From Bacteroidales bacterium (GTDB lineage: Bacteria > Bacteroidota > Bacteroidia > Bacteroidales > Tenuifilaceae), in the NCBI GenBank assembly GCA_020636835.1, contig JACJXC010000004.1:248001-312000 (forward strand): a stretch of 64,000 nucleotides of DNA, read 5' to 3'. Below the pieces are notes generated by a model. That model had not been told where the DNA came from, searched no databases, and saw nothing but the letters and a program-made list of their open reading frames with translations. A program made the position numbers and the translations under genes. Shown here in pieces: positions 8,025 through 16,247 of this stretch; position 1 is the first letter of the stretch, and each line of letters opens with the position of its first letter.

Positions 8025-10748
8025 ATGAGGAGTTTAGTGTTAACAATTTTGGCAATGCTAGTACTTAGCATTACCAATGCAAATGCTCAAACAACCCTAA
8101 AGGGGAGCGTAAAGGATTCCGACACGGGCAATCCAATACCTGGGGTTTTGGTTCGGGTTGCAGGCAGCAACAGCACTGCAATATCGGATGCAAATGGAGA
8201 GGTTACCCTTACGGGGATTACCGCTGGAAAGTACTTCATAGAGTACATCCTGGCTGGTTATCAAACATTAGGGTTAGAATTTGAGGTAACGGAAGGCGGA
8301 AGGCTACCCGATGCAACAATGCATCGCGCGCAAGCCGACGAAGGGCAAGCCCAATCGCTAGGAGAAGTAACCATTTCGACCGACGACCTGGAATCGGAGG
8401 GAAAAGATCAAGCCATATCGGGCCTACTACAATCGTCGCAGGATGCATTCAGCAATGCGGCATCGTTCTCGTTTAGCCCTGCCCGGTTCCAAATAAGGGG
8501 TTACGACTCCGACTACTCCTTACTATATATGAACGGCATTCCGGTTAATGATCCCGAGAGCGGATTTGCCGGATGGAGTTCGTGGGGTGGACTAAATGAC
8601 ATTGCCCGCAACAAAGAATCGAAAAATGGATTATCGCCCACGGATTTCTCCTTTGGAGGGCTGGGCGGTGCAGTCAACATCAATACACGCGCATCGCAGC
8701 AACGCAAGGGCACCCGGATTTCGTACGCCGCAACCAACCGGACCTATACCAACCGAATTATGGTAACCCACTCCACCGGATTAATGGAGAATGGCGTAGC
8801 CTACACCCTGAGCGGATCGCGCCGTTGGGCCGAAGAGGGTTACGTTGACGGGACAAACTACGACTCGTGGGCTTACTTTATCGGGATTGAGAAGAAATTC
8901 AGCAATCAGCACTCGGTGGCCTTCACCACCTTTAACGCCCCAACAAAACGCGCAATGCAGGGTGTTGCCACCGAAGAGGCTCACGATTTAGCCGGATCGA
9001 ACTTCTACAACCCCAACTGGGGTTACCAAAATGGCGAGAAACGCAATGCCAAGGTTCGATTCCAGCAGGAACCCACACTCATCCTGAATCACTACTGGAG
9101 CGTTAATCCCGACCTAAAGGTAACCTCCACCGTGGGTTACTCCTTTGGCACATACCAAACCACTGCACTTAACTGGTACGACGCACAGGATCCCCGCCCC
9201 GACTACTACCGCAAGCTGCCCTCCTACTGGTACACATCGGACAGCGTAGTTGTTGATCAGATTGCCGATGCATTCCGCAACGATGCCTCGGTAAGCCAAA
9301 TCAACTGGGATAATCTTTACCAAACCAACTACAATAGCGCCGATGCGGACGGGAAACTCAGATCCAAATACATTGTTGAGAACAGAATAACCGACTCACG
9401 ACAATTCGCCTTTTCGTCTGTAGCCAACTGGGTTCCCATGGCGGCACTTAAAGTGAACGGCGGTATCGACATGACCATCTACAAAGGACGAAACTACAAA
9501 GAGATAGACGATTTACTGGGTGGCGAATACTGGCTCGATGTGGATCAGTTTATCGAGCGCGACCTGGGCGTTGGTTCGTCGTCGAGCCAAAACGACCTGG
9601 ACAACCCCAACCGAATGGTTAAAGAGGGCGATAAATACGGATACGACTACACCGCCAACGTTACCTCCGGCAACGCCTGGGCGGTTGGCAACTACGTTCA
9701 GAATGAATTTGAGTACTACATTGGAGCAAACTACAGCTACACAGAGTTTTGGAGAACCGGCGATATGCGGAATGGACGGTACCCCGACCACTCCAAAGGC
9801 GACTCACCCAAAAAGCGGTTCAGCAACTTTGGTGTAAAAGGAGGCGCAACTTGGAAAATATCGGGTCGACACTATCTCGATGCCAACGTGGCCTACTTAA
9901 CGCGCGCACCTTTCTTCCGCAACTCCTACATCTCGTCGCGCTCGTCAAACTTCACTATTCCGGGGCTAACCAGCGAAAAAATCATTAGCACCGACTTAAA
10001 CTACAACCTACGCACCCCCTACGCAAAACTACGCGTAACAGCATACTACACCCGGTTCATGGATCAAACCGAGCAAAAGTCGTTCTACTCCGAGGGCGAA
10101 AACACCTTTGTAAACTACACCATGAACAATATAGACAAGGTGCACCGAGGTTTTGAACTGGGTGGCGAGTACAAAGTATCGCCAACCATTACTGTTAATG
10201 CAGCGGCGGCAATTGGAGCATACCAGTACGCATCGCGCCCCACGGTTACCATTACCAAGGACAACACAGGAGCGCTAGTTGCCATGGGCAAAACCATCTA
10301 CGTAAAGAACTTTTACGTACCCAGCACCCCACAAACCGCTGCAACAATCGGCATTAAATACTCCTCGCCAAAATACTGGTTCATGGGCATCAACGCCAGC
10401 TACTTCGACGATATCTACATCGACTTCAACCCCGAACGCAGAACCTCTGAACTACTGCTGGGATTAGAGCCAACCGATCCTACCCGCGAGGCAATTACCA
10501 AACAGGAGTCGCTCAGCGCCCAATTCCTACTCGATGCCAACGTTGGAAAATCGTGGCGACTGAAAGGTGGATACTACATCAACCTAAACCTACAAGTATC
10601 GAATATACTGGATAACACCGACTTTAAAACAGGTGGATACGAGCAAATGCGCTACTCGGTGTCGAACGACAAAGAGAACACATTCCCGCCAAAGTATTTC
10701 TATGCCTTTGGCCGGACCTACTACTTAAACGTTGGATTTAGGTTTTAA
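8025..10748 (+). CDS. TonB-dependent outer-membrane receptor with carboxypeptidase-like N-domain
   Basis: A 907-residue receptor. A signal peptide (about 1-21, ending NANAQ) is followed by a carboxypeptidase-regulatory-like beta-sandwich (TLKGSVKDSDTGNPIPGVLV, about 22-105). Next come a plug domain (about 110-230, with FQIRGYDSDYSLLYMNGIPV) and a 22-strand-type barrel ending in Y-L-N-V-G-F-R-F with the terminal aromatic Phe expected for outer-membrane assembly. No SusD partner follows; the next genes encode DUF5689 lipoproteins, which may act as the surface lid or binding protein. With the divergent secreted nuclease this suggests uptake of nucleic-acid fragments or phosphorylated compounds. 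The substrate is an inference. Confidence 0.9.
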   Translation: MRSLVLTILAMLVLSITNANAQTTLKGSVKDSDTGNPIPGVLVRVAGSNSTAISDANGEVTLTGITAGKYFIEYILAGYQTLGLEFEVTEGGRLPDATMHRAQADEGQAQSLGEVTISTDDLESEGKDQAISGLLQSSQDAFSNAASFSFSPARFQIRGYDSDYSLLYMNGIPVNDPESGFAGWSSWGGLNDIARNKESKNGLSPTDFSFGGLGGAVNINTRASQQRKGTRISYAATNRTYTNRIMVTHSTGLMENGVAYTLSGSRRWAEEGYVDGTNYDSWAYFIGIEKKFSNQHSVAFTTFNAPTKRAMQGVATEEAHDLAGSNFYNPNWGYQNGEKRNAKVRFQQEPTLILNHYWSVNPDLKVTSTVGYSFGTYQTTALNWYDAQDPRPDYYRKLPSYWYTSDSVVVDQIADAFRNDASVSQINWDNLYQTNYNSADADGKLRSKYIVENRITDSRQFAFSSVANWVPMAALKVNGGIDMTIYKGRNYKEIDDLLGGEYWLDVDQFIERDLGVGSSSSQNDLDNPNRMVKEGDKYGYDYTANVTSGNAWAVGNYVQNEFEYYIGANYSYTEFWRTGDMRNGRYPDHSKGDSPKKRFSNFGVKGGATWKISGRHYLDANVAYLTRAPFFRNSYISSRSSNFTIPGLTSEKIISTDLNYNLRTPYAKLRVTAYYTRFMDQTEQKSFYSEGENTFVNYTMNNIDKVHRGFELGGEYKVSPTITVNAAAAIGAYQYASRPTVTITKDNTGALVAMGKTIYVKNFYVPSTPQTAATIGIKYSSPKYWFMGINASYFDDIYIDFNPERRTSELLLGLEPTDPTREAITKQESLSAQFLLDANVGKSWRLKGGYYINLNLQVSNILDNTDFKTGGYEQMRYSVSNDKENTFPPKYFYAFGRTYYLNVGFRF

Positions 10749-10770
10749 TAATTAAATTGATAATAGAGCT

Positions 10771-11619
10771 ATGACACGAATCAAAAATATAATTACAGGT
10801 TTAACCCTAGCTGCTCTGGCAATGATTACAGTGCCCAGCTGCGTGGATTTTACCTACGATGACATTGAGCCACGCACCGACTCAACCTCCCTTTCGGCAA
10901 ATACAACCATTGCCGAACTAAAAGCGCAATACCCGGGCAGTTTGCACAAACTTAACGGCGCCGACTCAATTATTATTGAGGGCACCATTATTTCCAACGA
11001 CAAGGCAGGCAATTTTTACAAAAGCCTTTTTATTGAAGACGGAACCGCAGCCATTGAACTAAAACTCAACAAGACCACGCTATACAACGACTATAAGTTG
11101 GGTCAGAAAATTGTGGTGTACTGCAACGAGCTTTACCTGGGCGATTATGGCGGACAAATACAGCTGGGATCCATGTACTACAATAGCGGAGTACCCACCA
11201 TCAGCAGCTTGGAGGGTGATGTAATCATCAACAAACACGTTTTCAAAAAAGGGAAAGCCATCAACGAGGTAGCCCCCATTGAAATGACCCCGCTACTACT
11301 AAAAACATCGAACATTGGGCGCCTGGTACAGTTCAACAATGTACAAATTAGGGATACCCTATCCCTCATTACAGGAACCACATTCACCTATGCCGACAAG
11401 GTAAATCAGTTAACGATTAATCATGCGCTAACATCACAAACACAAAACTACGTAGATTTAGTTCTAAGAACTAGCGGATATGCACAGTTTGCCGGCGAAA
11501 CAATTAACACAAAACAGGGAACTATTGTGGGTGTTTTAACGTATTATAATGGTACATATCAACTCATTATACGCGACCTGAACGATGTCAAATTCGACCA
11601 GGAACGTTTTCAAATTTAA
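10771..11619 (+). CDS. DUF5689 lipoprotein, intact copy
   Basis: A 282-residue lipoprotein with a lipobox VPSC near residue 24 and a DUF5689 domain. The domain has two OB-like parts. The first (about 48-150) runs from IAELKAQYPG through IIIEGTIISNDKAGNFYKSL to LYLGDYGGQIQLG. The second (about 170-278) ends in GTYQLIIRDLNDVKFDQ. It starts 22 bp after the receptor gene, so they are probably one operon. DUF5689 proteins have no settled function; the OB-like pattern and the neighbouring nuclease favour binding of nucleic acid at the cell surface. It is the only undamaged member of three tandem copies. Confidence 0.85.
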   Translation: MTRIKNIITGLTLAALAMITVPSCVDFTYDDIEPRTDSTSLSANTTIAELKAQYPGSLHKLNGADSIIIEGTIISNDKAGNFYKSLFIEDGTAAIELKLNKTTLYNDYKLGQKIVVYCNELYLGDYGGQIQLGSMYYNSGVPTISSLEGDVIINKHVFKKGKAINEVAPIEMTPLLLKTSNIGRLVQFNNVQIRDTLSLITGTTFTYADKVNQLTINHALTSQTQNYVDLVLRTSGYAQFAGETINTKQGTIVGVLTYYNGTYQLIIRDLNDVKFDQERFQI

Positions 11620-11638
11620 GACAGAGGAGGAGTAGAAT

Positions 11639-12298
11639 ATGATAAAGAAAATTTTCGCCCTACTGGCCATACCGGCACTACTGGGGTTATTTATGTCGGG
11701 ATGTGTAAAAGAAGATTTCGACACCACCCCCGCATTGGAAAATGTGGCCACATGGAAAAAAACAGCCACCATTGCTCAGGTTATAGCCCTGTACAAAACA
11801 GAGGCAGGGATTGTGAGCAAACTCGCAGCGGGAGCACTCGGCGACTCAATCATCATTGAGGGAACAGTAATATCGTGCGACTCGGCTAGCAATTTCTACG
11901 AAACGATTACAATCTCTGATGAAACAGGAGGTATTGACGTAAAAATAAATGATTCGGAACTATACCTTTCGCAAGGGTTAAAACCCGGACAGAAAGTTCT
12001 AGTATACGCTAACAATCTATTAATCGACAACTACAATAACATTTACCAGTTAGGATTGGCAACAACAGACGAAGGAAAATTGGACTTAACGGGTATAAAT
12101 TCATCAGATTTTAGCAACTACATACAACGTACAGGGTTACGAGGCAAAGCAGAACCAAATGGGCCGGTTACTATCCCCGATATTTTAGCGGGGAAAGTGC
12201 CAATACAAACTTTGATTCGGATTGATAGCGTTCAGTTCTGGAATAATTACACCACATTCGCAATCCCTGGTGAAGACACTAAACAGATCACTTATTGA
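11639..12298 (+). pseudogene. DUF5689 lipoprotein gene truncated at its 3' end
   Basis: The 219 codons begin with a good lipoprotein signal (ALLGLFMSGC) and the first OB-like part (VIALYKTEAGIVSK, DSIIIEGTVISCDSASNFYE). Compared with the intact neighbour, the reading frame stops in the middle of the second OB-like part, just after TKQITY, so about 65 residues are missing. Those include the strand motif GTYQLIIRDLNDV that ends the intact copy. The stop is followed by about 280 bp of unrelated sequence and then by the 3' part of a third DUF5689 gene. A shortened but functional lipoprotein is possible; loss by recombination or insertion seems more likely. Confidence 0.65.
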
Positions 12299-12580
12299 TA
12301 AAAACATAACAAGTTAAATCGAACAACACTATCCGCGCACATCAAAGGCATTGTCATTGTGCAATAGCTGCTAATTTCGCTAGCATCAAACAGTAAATTT
12401 GTTACCAATCCAATGAAGTCTCATCGGACAAAGTGGTTCAATTGTCTTGACACGTTGTTGCTATGTTCTATCAAAATAATACAAAGACGTTTATCATTAT
12501 CAACTATATATTGCCATAATGTAAATGATTTAAATTTGCCAAAACGACCTCTGTTTATTCCAACTAGCAATAAAACACAG
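12299..12580. other. Unrelated insert between two broken DUF5689 genes
   Basis: About 280 bp with lower GC than the surroundings and no plus-strand gene. On the minus strand one frame stays open from about 12590 to 12292 except for a single TGA at 12421-12423. Its translation is Cys-rich and not recognised. No clear terminal inverted repeats were seen. It may be the remnant of an inserted element or a recombination junction. Confidence 0.4.
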
Positions 12581-12584
12581 TGGT

Positions 12585-13244
12585 GACATTGCAGCATTAA
12601 AGGCTCTATTCACAACGAGTCCAATGCAAATAACAGGTGAAGTAATAATTGAAGCCGTAATTGAAGGAAACGACATATCAGGAAACCTGTACAAACAACT
12701 CTTTATTTCCGATGCAACAGGATCGATTGAGTTTAAGGTTAACGTAACAAAACTATACCAAAACTATCCTGTTGGAACAAAAGTAATTATAAATTGCCAA
12801 GGGATGTATCTGGGCACGTATGGAGGAGTTTTACAACTAGGCGGACTGTACCAAGGGAATTTTGGAATGATAGAAGCATCCGAATTCAACAACAAGGTTT
12901 ACACCAATGGCACCAGCACAGTAACCCCAACAGAAACAACCATTACGGGAATTGCAGATGCAAAGGTAGGAAAACTAATCAAAATAAGTGGCGTTCAATT
13001 CATCGATTCGGATCTCACAAAGGTATACGCAGATCAAGCAAGTAGCGCCACAAACAGAACCCTCGAAGACGCATCGAACAATACAATAATTGTGCGAACA
13101 AGCAAGTATGCCGACTTTGCATCAACCGTTGTGCCGAGCAGTAGCGGAACAATAACCGCCATTCTGTCTAAATACAACTCCACCTACCAGCTTTATATCC
13201 GCGAAGTAGGCGATGTTGTGTTCGACCAACCACGATTACCATAA
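12585..13244 (+). pseudogene. DUF5689 gene lacking its 5' end
   Basis: The reading frame is open from 12534 and matches DUF5689 from about 12585 (DIAALKALFTTSP), then runs through VIEGNDISGNLYKQLFIS, MYLGTYGGVLQLGG and the proper C-terminal strand motif STYQLYIREVGDVVFDQ. There is no signal peptide or lipobox: the first in-frame ATG (12624) falls inside the first OB-like part, so a product from it would stay in the cytoplasm. The missing part corresponds to roughly the first 45 residues of the intact copy. The fragment ends in a normal terminator. I read it as the 3' remnant of a third tandem paralogue. Confidence 0.7.
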
Positions 13245-13280
13245 TGCGGCAATAGTTCCACACGGAATATTAGTAAAAAT

Positions 13281-13326
13281 GAAGGGTATCCCACAAACAG
13301 GGGATACCCTTCACTGTTTTTTGCAA
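13281..13326 (+). terminator. Terminator of the TonB receptor/DUF5689 operon
   Basis: A perfect 12-bp stem (13281-13292 with 13301-13312; GAAGGGTATCCC) with an 8-nt loop, followed by ACTG and a run of six T. It lies 37 bp after the last DUF5689 stop. Confidence 0.85.
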
Positions 13327-13402
13327 ACACCATATTCACACAATATTTCGCGGGTATTCATTTTTTGTATATATTCACATCAACAAAAAAACAGTTTGTT
13401 CC

Positions 13403-14575
13403 ATGATTTCGTTCTCGAACACCGAAGCGGCATTCGCCCACTACTCCAATCGGGATTTATTCCGAGCCAGAGTGCTATTCGGCATCATGGCAAATCCTAT
13501 TCTATCCCCAATTTACCAATTTATTGCCCACACGCGGATCAAACTCAAATCGAACACAACCAAGCGGTTGAACCCAATAATCTATAAGCAATTCGTGGGT
13601 GGGCGAACCCTTGAGGAGTGCGACCCAATTGTGGACAAAATATGGAACCACCGATCGTTTGCTCAGTTCCTACACATCCCCCAAAACAGTTCCAAACCAG
13701 ACGTTTGGGAAGATAATTACAACGAGATAATCAAAAACATTGAGGCATCCATCAGCAACCCCCGTATAGCCTTTGTACAGATAAAACCAACGCACCTAAT
13801 CGACCCAAGAATCCTTCGGCTGGTTGCCACCGGGAATATGCTAAATGCCAAAGATCAGGATCTATTCCTCGCGTTCAAGGAAAGAATAAACTCGCTGTGT
13901 CGGCTATCGTACAACGGGAACAGGCCCATAGTAATCGACACGGAGGAATCGTGGTATCACGCTGCCACCGACTGCATTATCGACGAACTAATGGAGGAAT
14001 ACAACCACTCGCGAGCCATTGTTTATAAATGCTACCAAATGTACCTGCAATCAACGCTCGATAAGCTCTTCGGCGATCACCAGAAATCGATGGAACGGAA
14101 CTACACACTCGGTGCAAAGATAATCCGGGGAGCCTACATCCAAAGCGAATGGGAAAAAGCAAGGGAAGCCGAAAGCGAATGTCCGGTATTCGAATCACTG
14201 GAAGAAACAAGCCAGGAATTCAACAAGGCCATTAAGTTTGTACTATCGAATATCGACTCAATGGAACTAATATGCGCCACGCATAACGAGGATACCATAC
14301 TATACACCTTATCGTTGATGGAAAGCCTGCACATCGGCAAGAACAACAATAGGGTTTACTTCTCGCACCTTTACGGCATGGCCGACTATATCACCTTTAA
14401 CCTGGCGCAGGAGGGTTACAATGTGGTAAAAAACATTCCCTACGGACTACCCATAAACACAGCGCCCTACCTTAAATGGATAGCCACCGAGGGAACTGGG
14501 GCTTGCACCATCCCAAGCCGCGAGGTGAGCCTAATAAAAAAAGAGATTAAGCGCCGAAGGAGAAGGCGCAACTAA
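13403..14575 (+). CDS. Proline dehydrogenase-like protein with a degenerate active site
   Basis: A 390-residue protein with the proline dehydrogenase TIM-barrel layout of Bacteroidota. It keeps IVIDTEESW (about 175), KIIRGAYIQSEW (about 235), ATHNEDT (about 290), LYGMADYITFNLAQEGYNV (about 325) and the PYG turn. In catalytic family members the C-terminal helix reads YL-x-RR-xx-E, where both Arg bind the proline carboxylate. Here it reads YLKWIATEG, so the pair is replaced by Trp-Ile. The usual L-D-Y near residue 90 is FLHIP here. The Lys of the K-x-T strand is kept. I infer loss or change of substrate; the FAD fold may persist. The C-terminus is a basic tail of eight Arg/Lys. It sits alone after a terminator. 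Confidence 0.75.
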   Translation: MISFSNTEAAFAHYSNRDLFRARVLFGIMANPILSPIYQFIAHTRIKLKSNTTKRLNPIIYKQFVGGRTLEECDPIVDKIWNHRSFAQFLHIPQNSSKPDVWEDNYNEIIKNIEASISNPRIAFVQIKPTHLIDPRILRLVATGNMLNAKDQDLFLAFKERINSLCRLSYNGNRPIVIDTEESWYHAATDCIIDELMEEYNHSRAIVYKCYQMYLQSTLDKLFGDHQKSMERNYTLGAKIIRGAYIQSEWEKAREAESECPVFESLEETSQEFNKAIKFVLSNIDSMELICATHNEDTILYTLSLMESLHIGKNNNRVYFSHLYGMADYITFNLAQEGYNVVKNIPYGLPINTAPYLKWIATEGTGACTIPSREVSLIKKEIKRRRRRRN

Positions 14576-14587
14576 AATTAAATATCG

Positions 14588-14595
14588 TAATTTTG
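14588..14595 (+). promoter_or_regulatory. Candidate -7 element for the 14617 gene and dprA
   Basis: TAATTTTG matches TAnnTTTG exactly, 21 bp before the GTG start at 14617. It lies after the end of the PRODH-like gene and would drive the overlapping pair that includes dprA. Confidence 0.5.
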
Positions 14596-14616
14596 CACTA
14601 AACAATCCATACCACC

Positions 14617-15111
14617 GTGAAAATCGACAACGAAACAACAATATACAGCATCCATAACTTTAAGTTGATACTAGCCATTGTAGTAATCATCTATTTGATT
14701 TTAATGTTAGTATCACCACTCCCCGATTTCATCGAGAAACACACGGGCATTACTGCAGGCTGGGCCATTGGCATCGTAATTATGGCATATATACTGTTCT
14801 TTGCATACTTCATACTTAAAGGCACGGCGTACTTCTCGTATAACGACGACGGGGCAAAAATCATCATCCGTACATTCCGAATCAATACCCTGGGGTCAAA
14901 AAAATTATCCATCGAAATAAACAAAGGGGAATTCCACAAATACCAAGTAAACAAGGGACGACTAAAGGAAGAGATAACCCTATTCGTACGCAAAGGCACA
15001 AAAATATCCAAATACCCACCACTATCGATAGTATCCCTAACCCGCGAGCAAAAAAAGGCACTGCTGGACACCCTCGATAAATGGGTCGAAACAAAAGAGA
15101 AAACCAATTGA
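14617..15111 (+). CDS. Small membrane protein, function unknown
   Basis: A 164-residue protein that I do not recognise. It starts at a GTG placed correctly after a -7 element. Two hydrophobic segments (about 15-33 and 47-67) are followed by a soluble beta-rich part (about 70-150) with many Lys (FSYNDDGAKIIIRTFRI, EEITLFVRKGTKISKYPPLS), which looks like a PH-like or bPH domain attached to a two-helix membrane anchor. Its stop codon overlaps the TTG start of dprA, so the two are translationally coupled. A link to DNA uptake is conceivable only from that overlap. Confidence 0.6.
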   Translation: MKIDNETTIYSIHNFKLILAIVVIIYLILMLVSPLPDFIEKHTGITAGWAIGIVIMAYILFFAYFILKGTAYFSYNDDGAKIIIRTFRINTLGSKKLSIEINKGEFHKYQVNKGRLKEEITLFVRKGTKISKYPPLSIVSLTREQKKALLDTLDKWVETKEKTN

Positions 15112-16235
15112 GCAACAGCGAACTAGTATATCGAATAGGAATTGAAATGATTCCCAAGGTGGGCAGTATAAATGCAAAAAAACTCATTGCATACTGCGGA
15201 GGCGCTGCGGCTGTATTTAAAGAATCAAAAAAAAACTTACTTAAAATACCCGGCATTGGCAACGCAATAGCCTCGGAAGTTGTTAGCCAGTCGGTACTCA
15301 CAAAAGCCGAAACAGAACTAAAATTTATACAGAAGTATGGAATACAGGTACTATACTTCACAGATACCAACTACCCCGACAGGCTAAAGCAATGCGAGGA
15401 TGGCCCGGTAGTGCTATATGTAAAATCAAAAAACGAACTAAACTTCAACACCGATAAGATTATAAGCATAGTTGGCACACGCAAAGCCACCAGTTACGGG
15501 AAATCGGCATGCGAAGACCTCATCGGCGGATTAGCCCAAAAAGGGTACAACCCAATTATTGTGAGCGGCCTTGCCTACGGAATCGACATTGCAGCCCACA
15601 AAGCCGCCATTAAACACCACCTCCCAACGGTTGCTGTACTCGGACATGGGCTTAATACAATTTACCCAAGCGCCCACAAAAACATCGCCAAGGATATAGT
15701 TAACGAGGGGGCTCTGGCTACCGATTTTCCATCGGGTACCGCATTCGACCGGAACAACTTCCTGCGCCGCAACAGAATTATAGCAGGCCTTGCCGATGCA
15801 ACCATCGTGGTGGAAAGCGCACACGAGGGGGGAGCTCTCATAACTGCCGACATTGCAAACTCCTACAACCGGGAGGTATTCGCAGTACCAGGGAATATCA
15901 CATCTACATACTCCAAGGGTTGCAACCAGCTAATAAAGCAGAACAAAGCAGCCCTCGTTGAAACAGCCGACGACATTGAGTTTCTACTAGGCTGGAAACC
16001 CAACAAAAATGGACAAGGGACACAAACCCGGATTAACTTCGACAGTTTCTCGGTAGAGGAACAGTCAATAGTAAACTACCTACGCGAGCATGGCGAAAAT
16101 ATGGTGGATACCATTGCCATTGAAACAGGCATTCCCGTGTCCAAAACGCTATCGGCATTGCTAAACCTCGAATTTGCCGGACTGGTTAACAGCAAACCCG
16201 GAAAACTATTCACCCTAAGCACCACAACAACGTAA
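15108..16235 (+). CDS. dprA: DNA-processing protein DprA
   Basis: Single-stranded DNA-binding protein that loads RecA on incoming DNA during natural transformation. The 375 residues show an N-terminal helix-hairpin-helix-like part (LLKIPGIGNAIASEV, about 45-60) and a Rossmann core with SIVGTRKATSYGKSACEDL and VSGLAYGIDIAAHKAAI. These are followed by VLGHGLNTIYPSAH, the RNRIIAGLADATIVVESAHE segment and GGALITADIANSYNREVFAV. The C-terminal 60 residues form a winged-helix-like domain. I place the start at TTG 15108, which overlaps the stop of the previous gene and gives SNSELVYRIGIEMIP, the usual family opening. The first in-frame ATG-type start upstream would lie inside the previous gene. Confidence 0.95.
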   Translation: MSNSELVYRIGIEMIPKVGSINAKKLIAYCGGAAAVFKESKKNLLKIPGIGNAIASEVVSQSVLTKAETELKFIQKYGIQVLYFTDTNYPDRLKQCEDGPVVLYVKSKNELNFNTDKIISIVGTRKATSYGKSACEDLIGGLAQKGYNPIIVSGLAYGIDIAAHKAAIKHHLPTVAVLGHGLNTIYPSAHKNIAKDIVNEGALATDFPSGTAFDRNNFLRRNRIIAGLADATIVVESAHEGGALITADIANSYNREVFAVPGNITSTYSKGCNQLIKQNKAALVETADDIEFLLGWKPNKNGQGTQTRINFDSFSVEEQSIVNYLREHGENMVDTIAIETGIPVSKTLSALLNLEFAGLVNSKPGKLFTLSTTTT

Positions 16236-16247
16236 ATTGGGGAAAAA

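Noticed and set aside
12299..12580. Intact insertion sequence between DUF5689 genes
   Set aside because: Too short, no terminal inverted repeats or target duplications seen, and no recognisable transposase motif.
13213..13587. 124-codon plus-strand frame before the PRODH-like gene
   Set aside because: It spans the terminator of the preceding operon and the start of the PRODH-like gene in another frame, and shows no domain.
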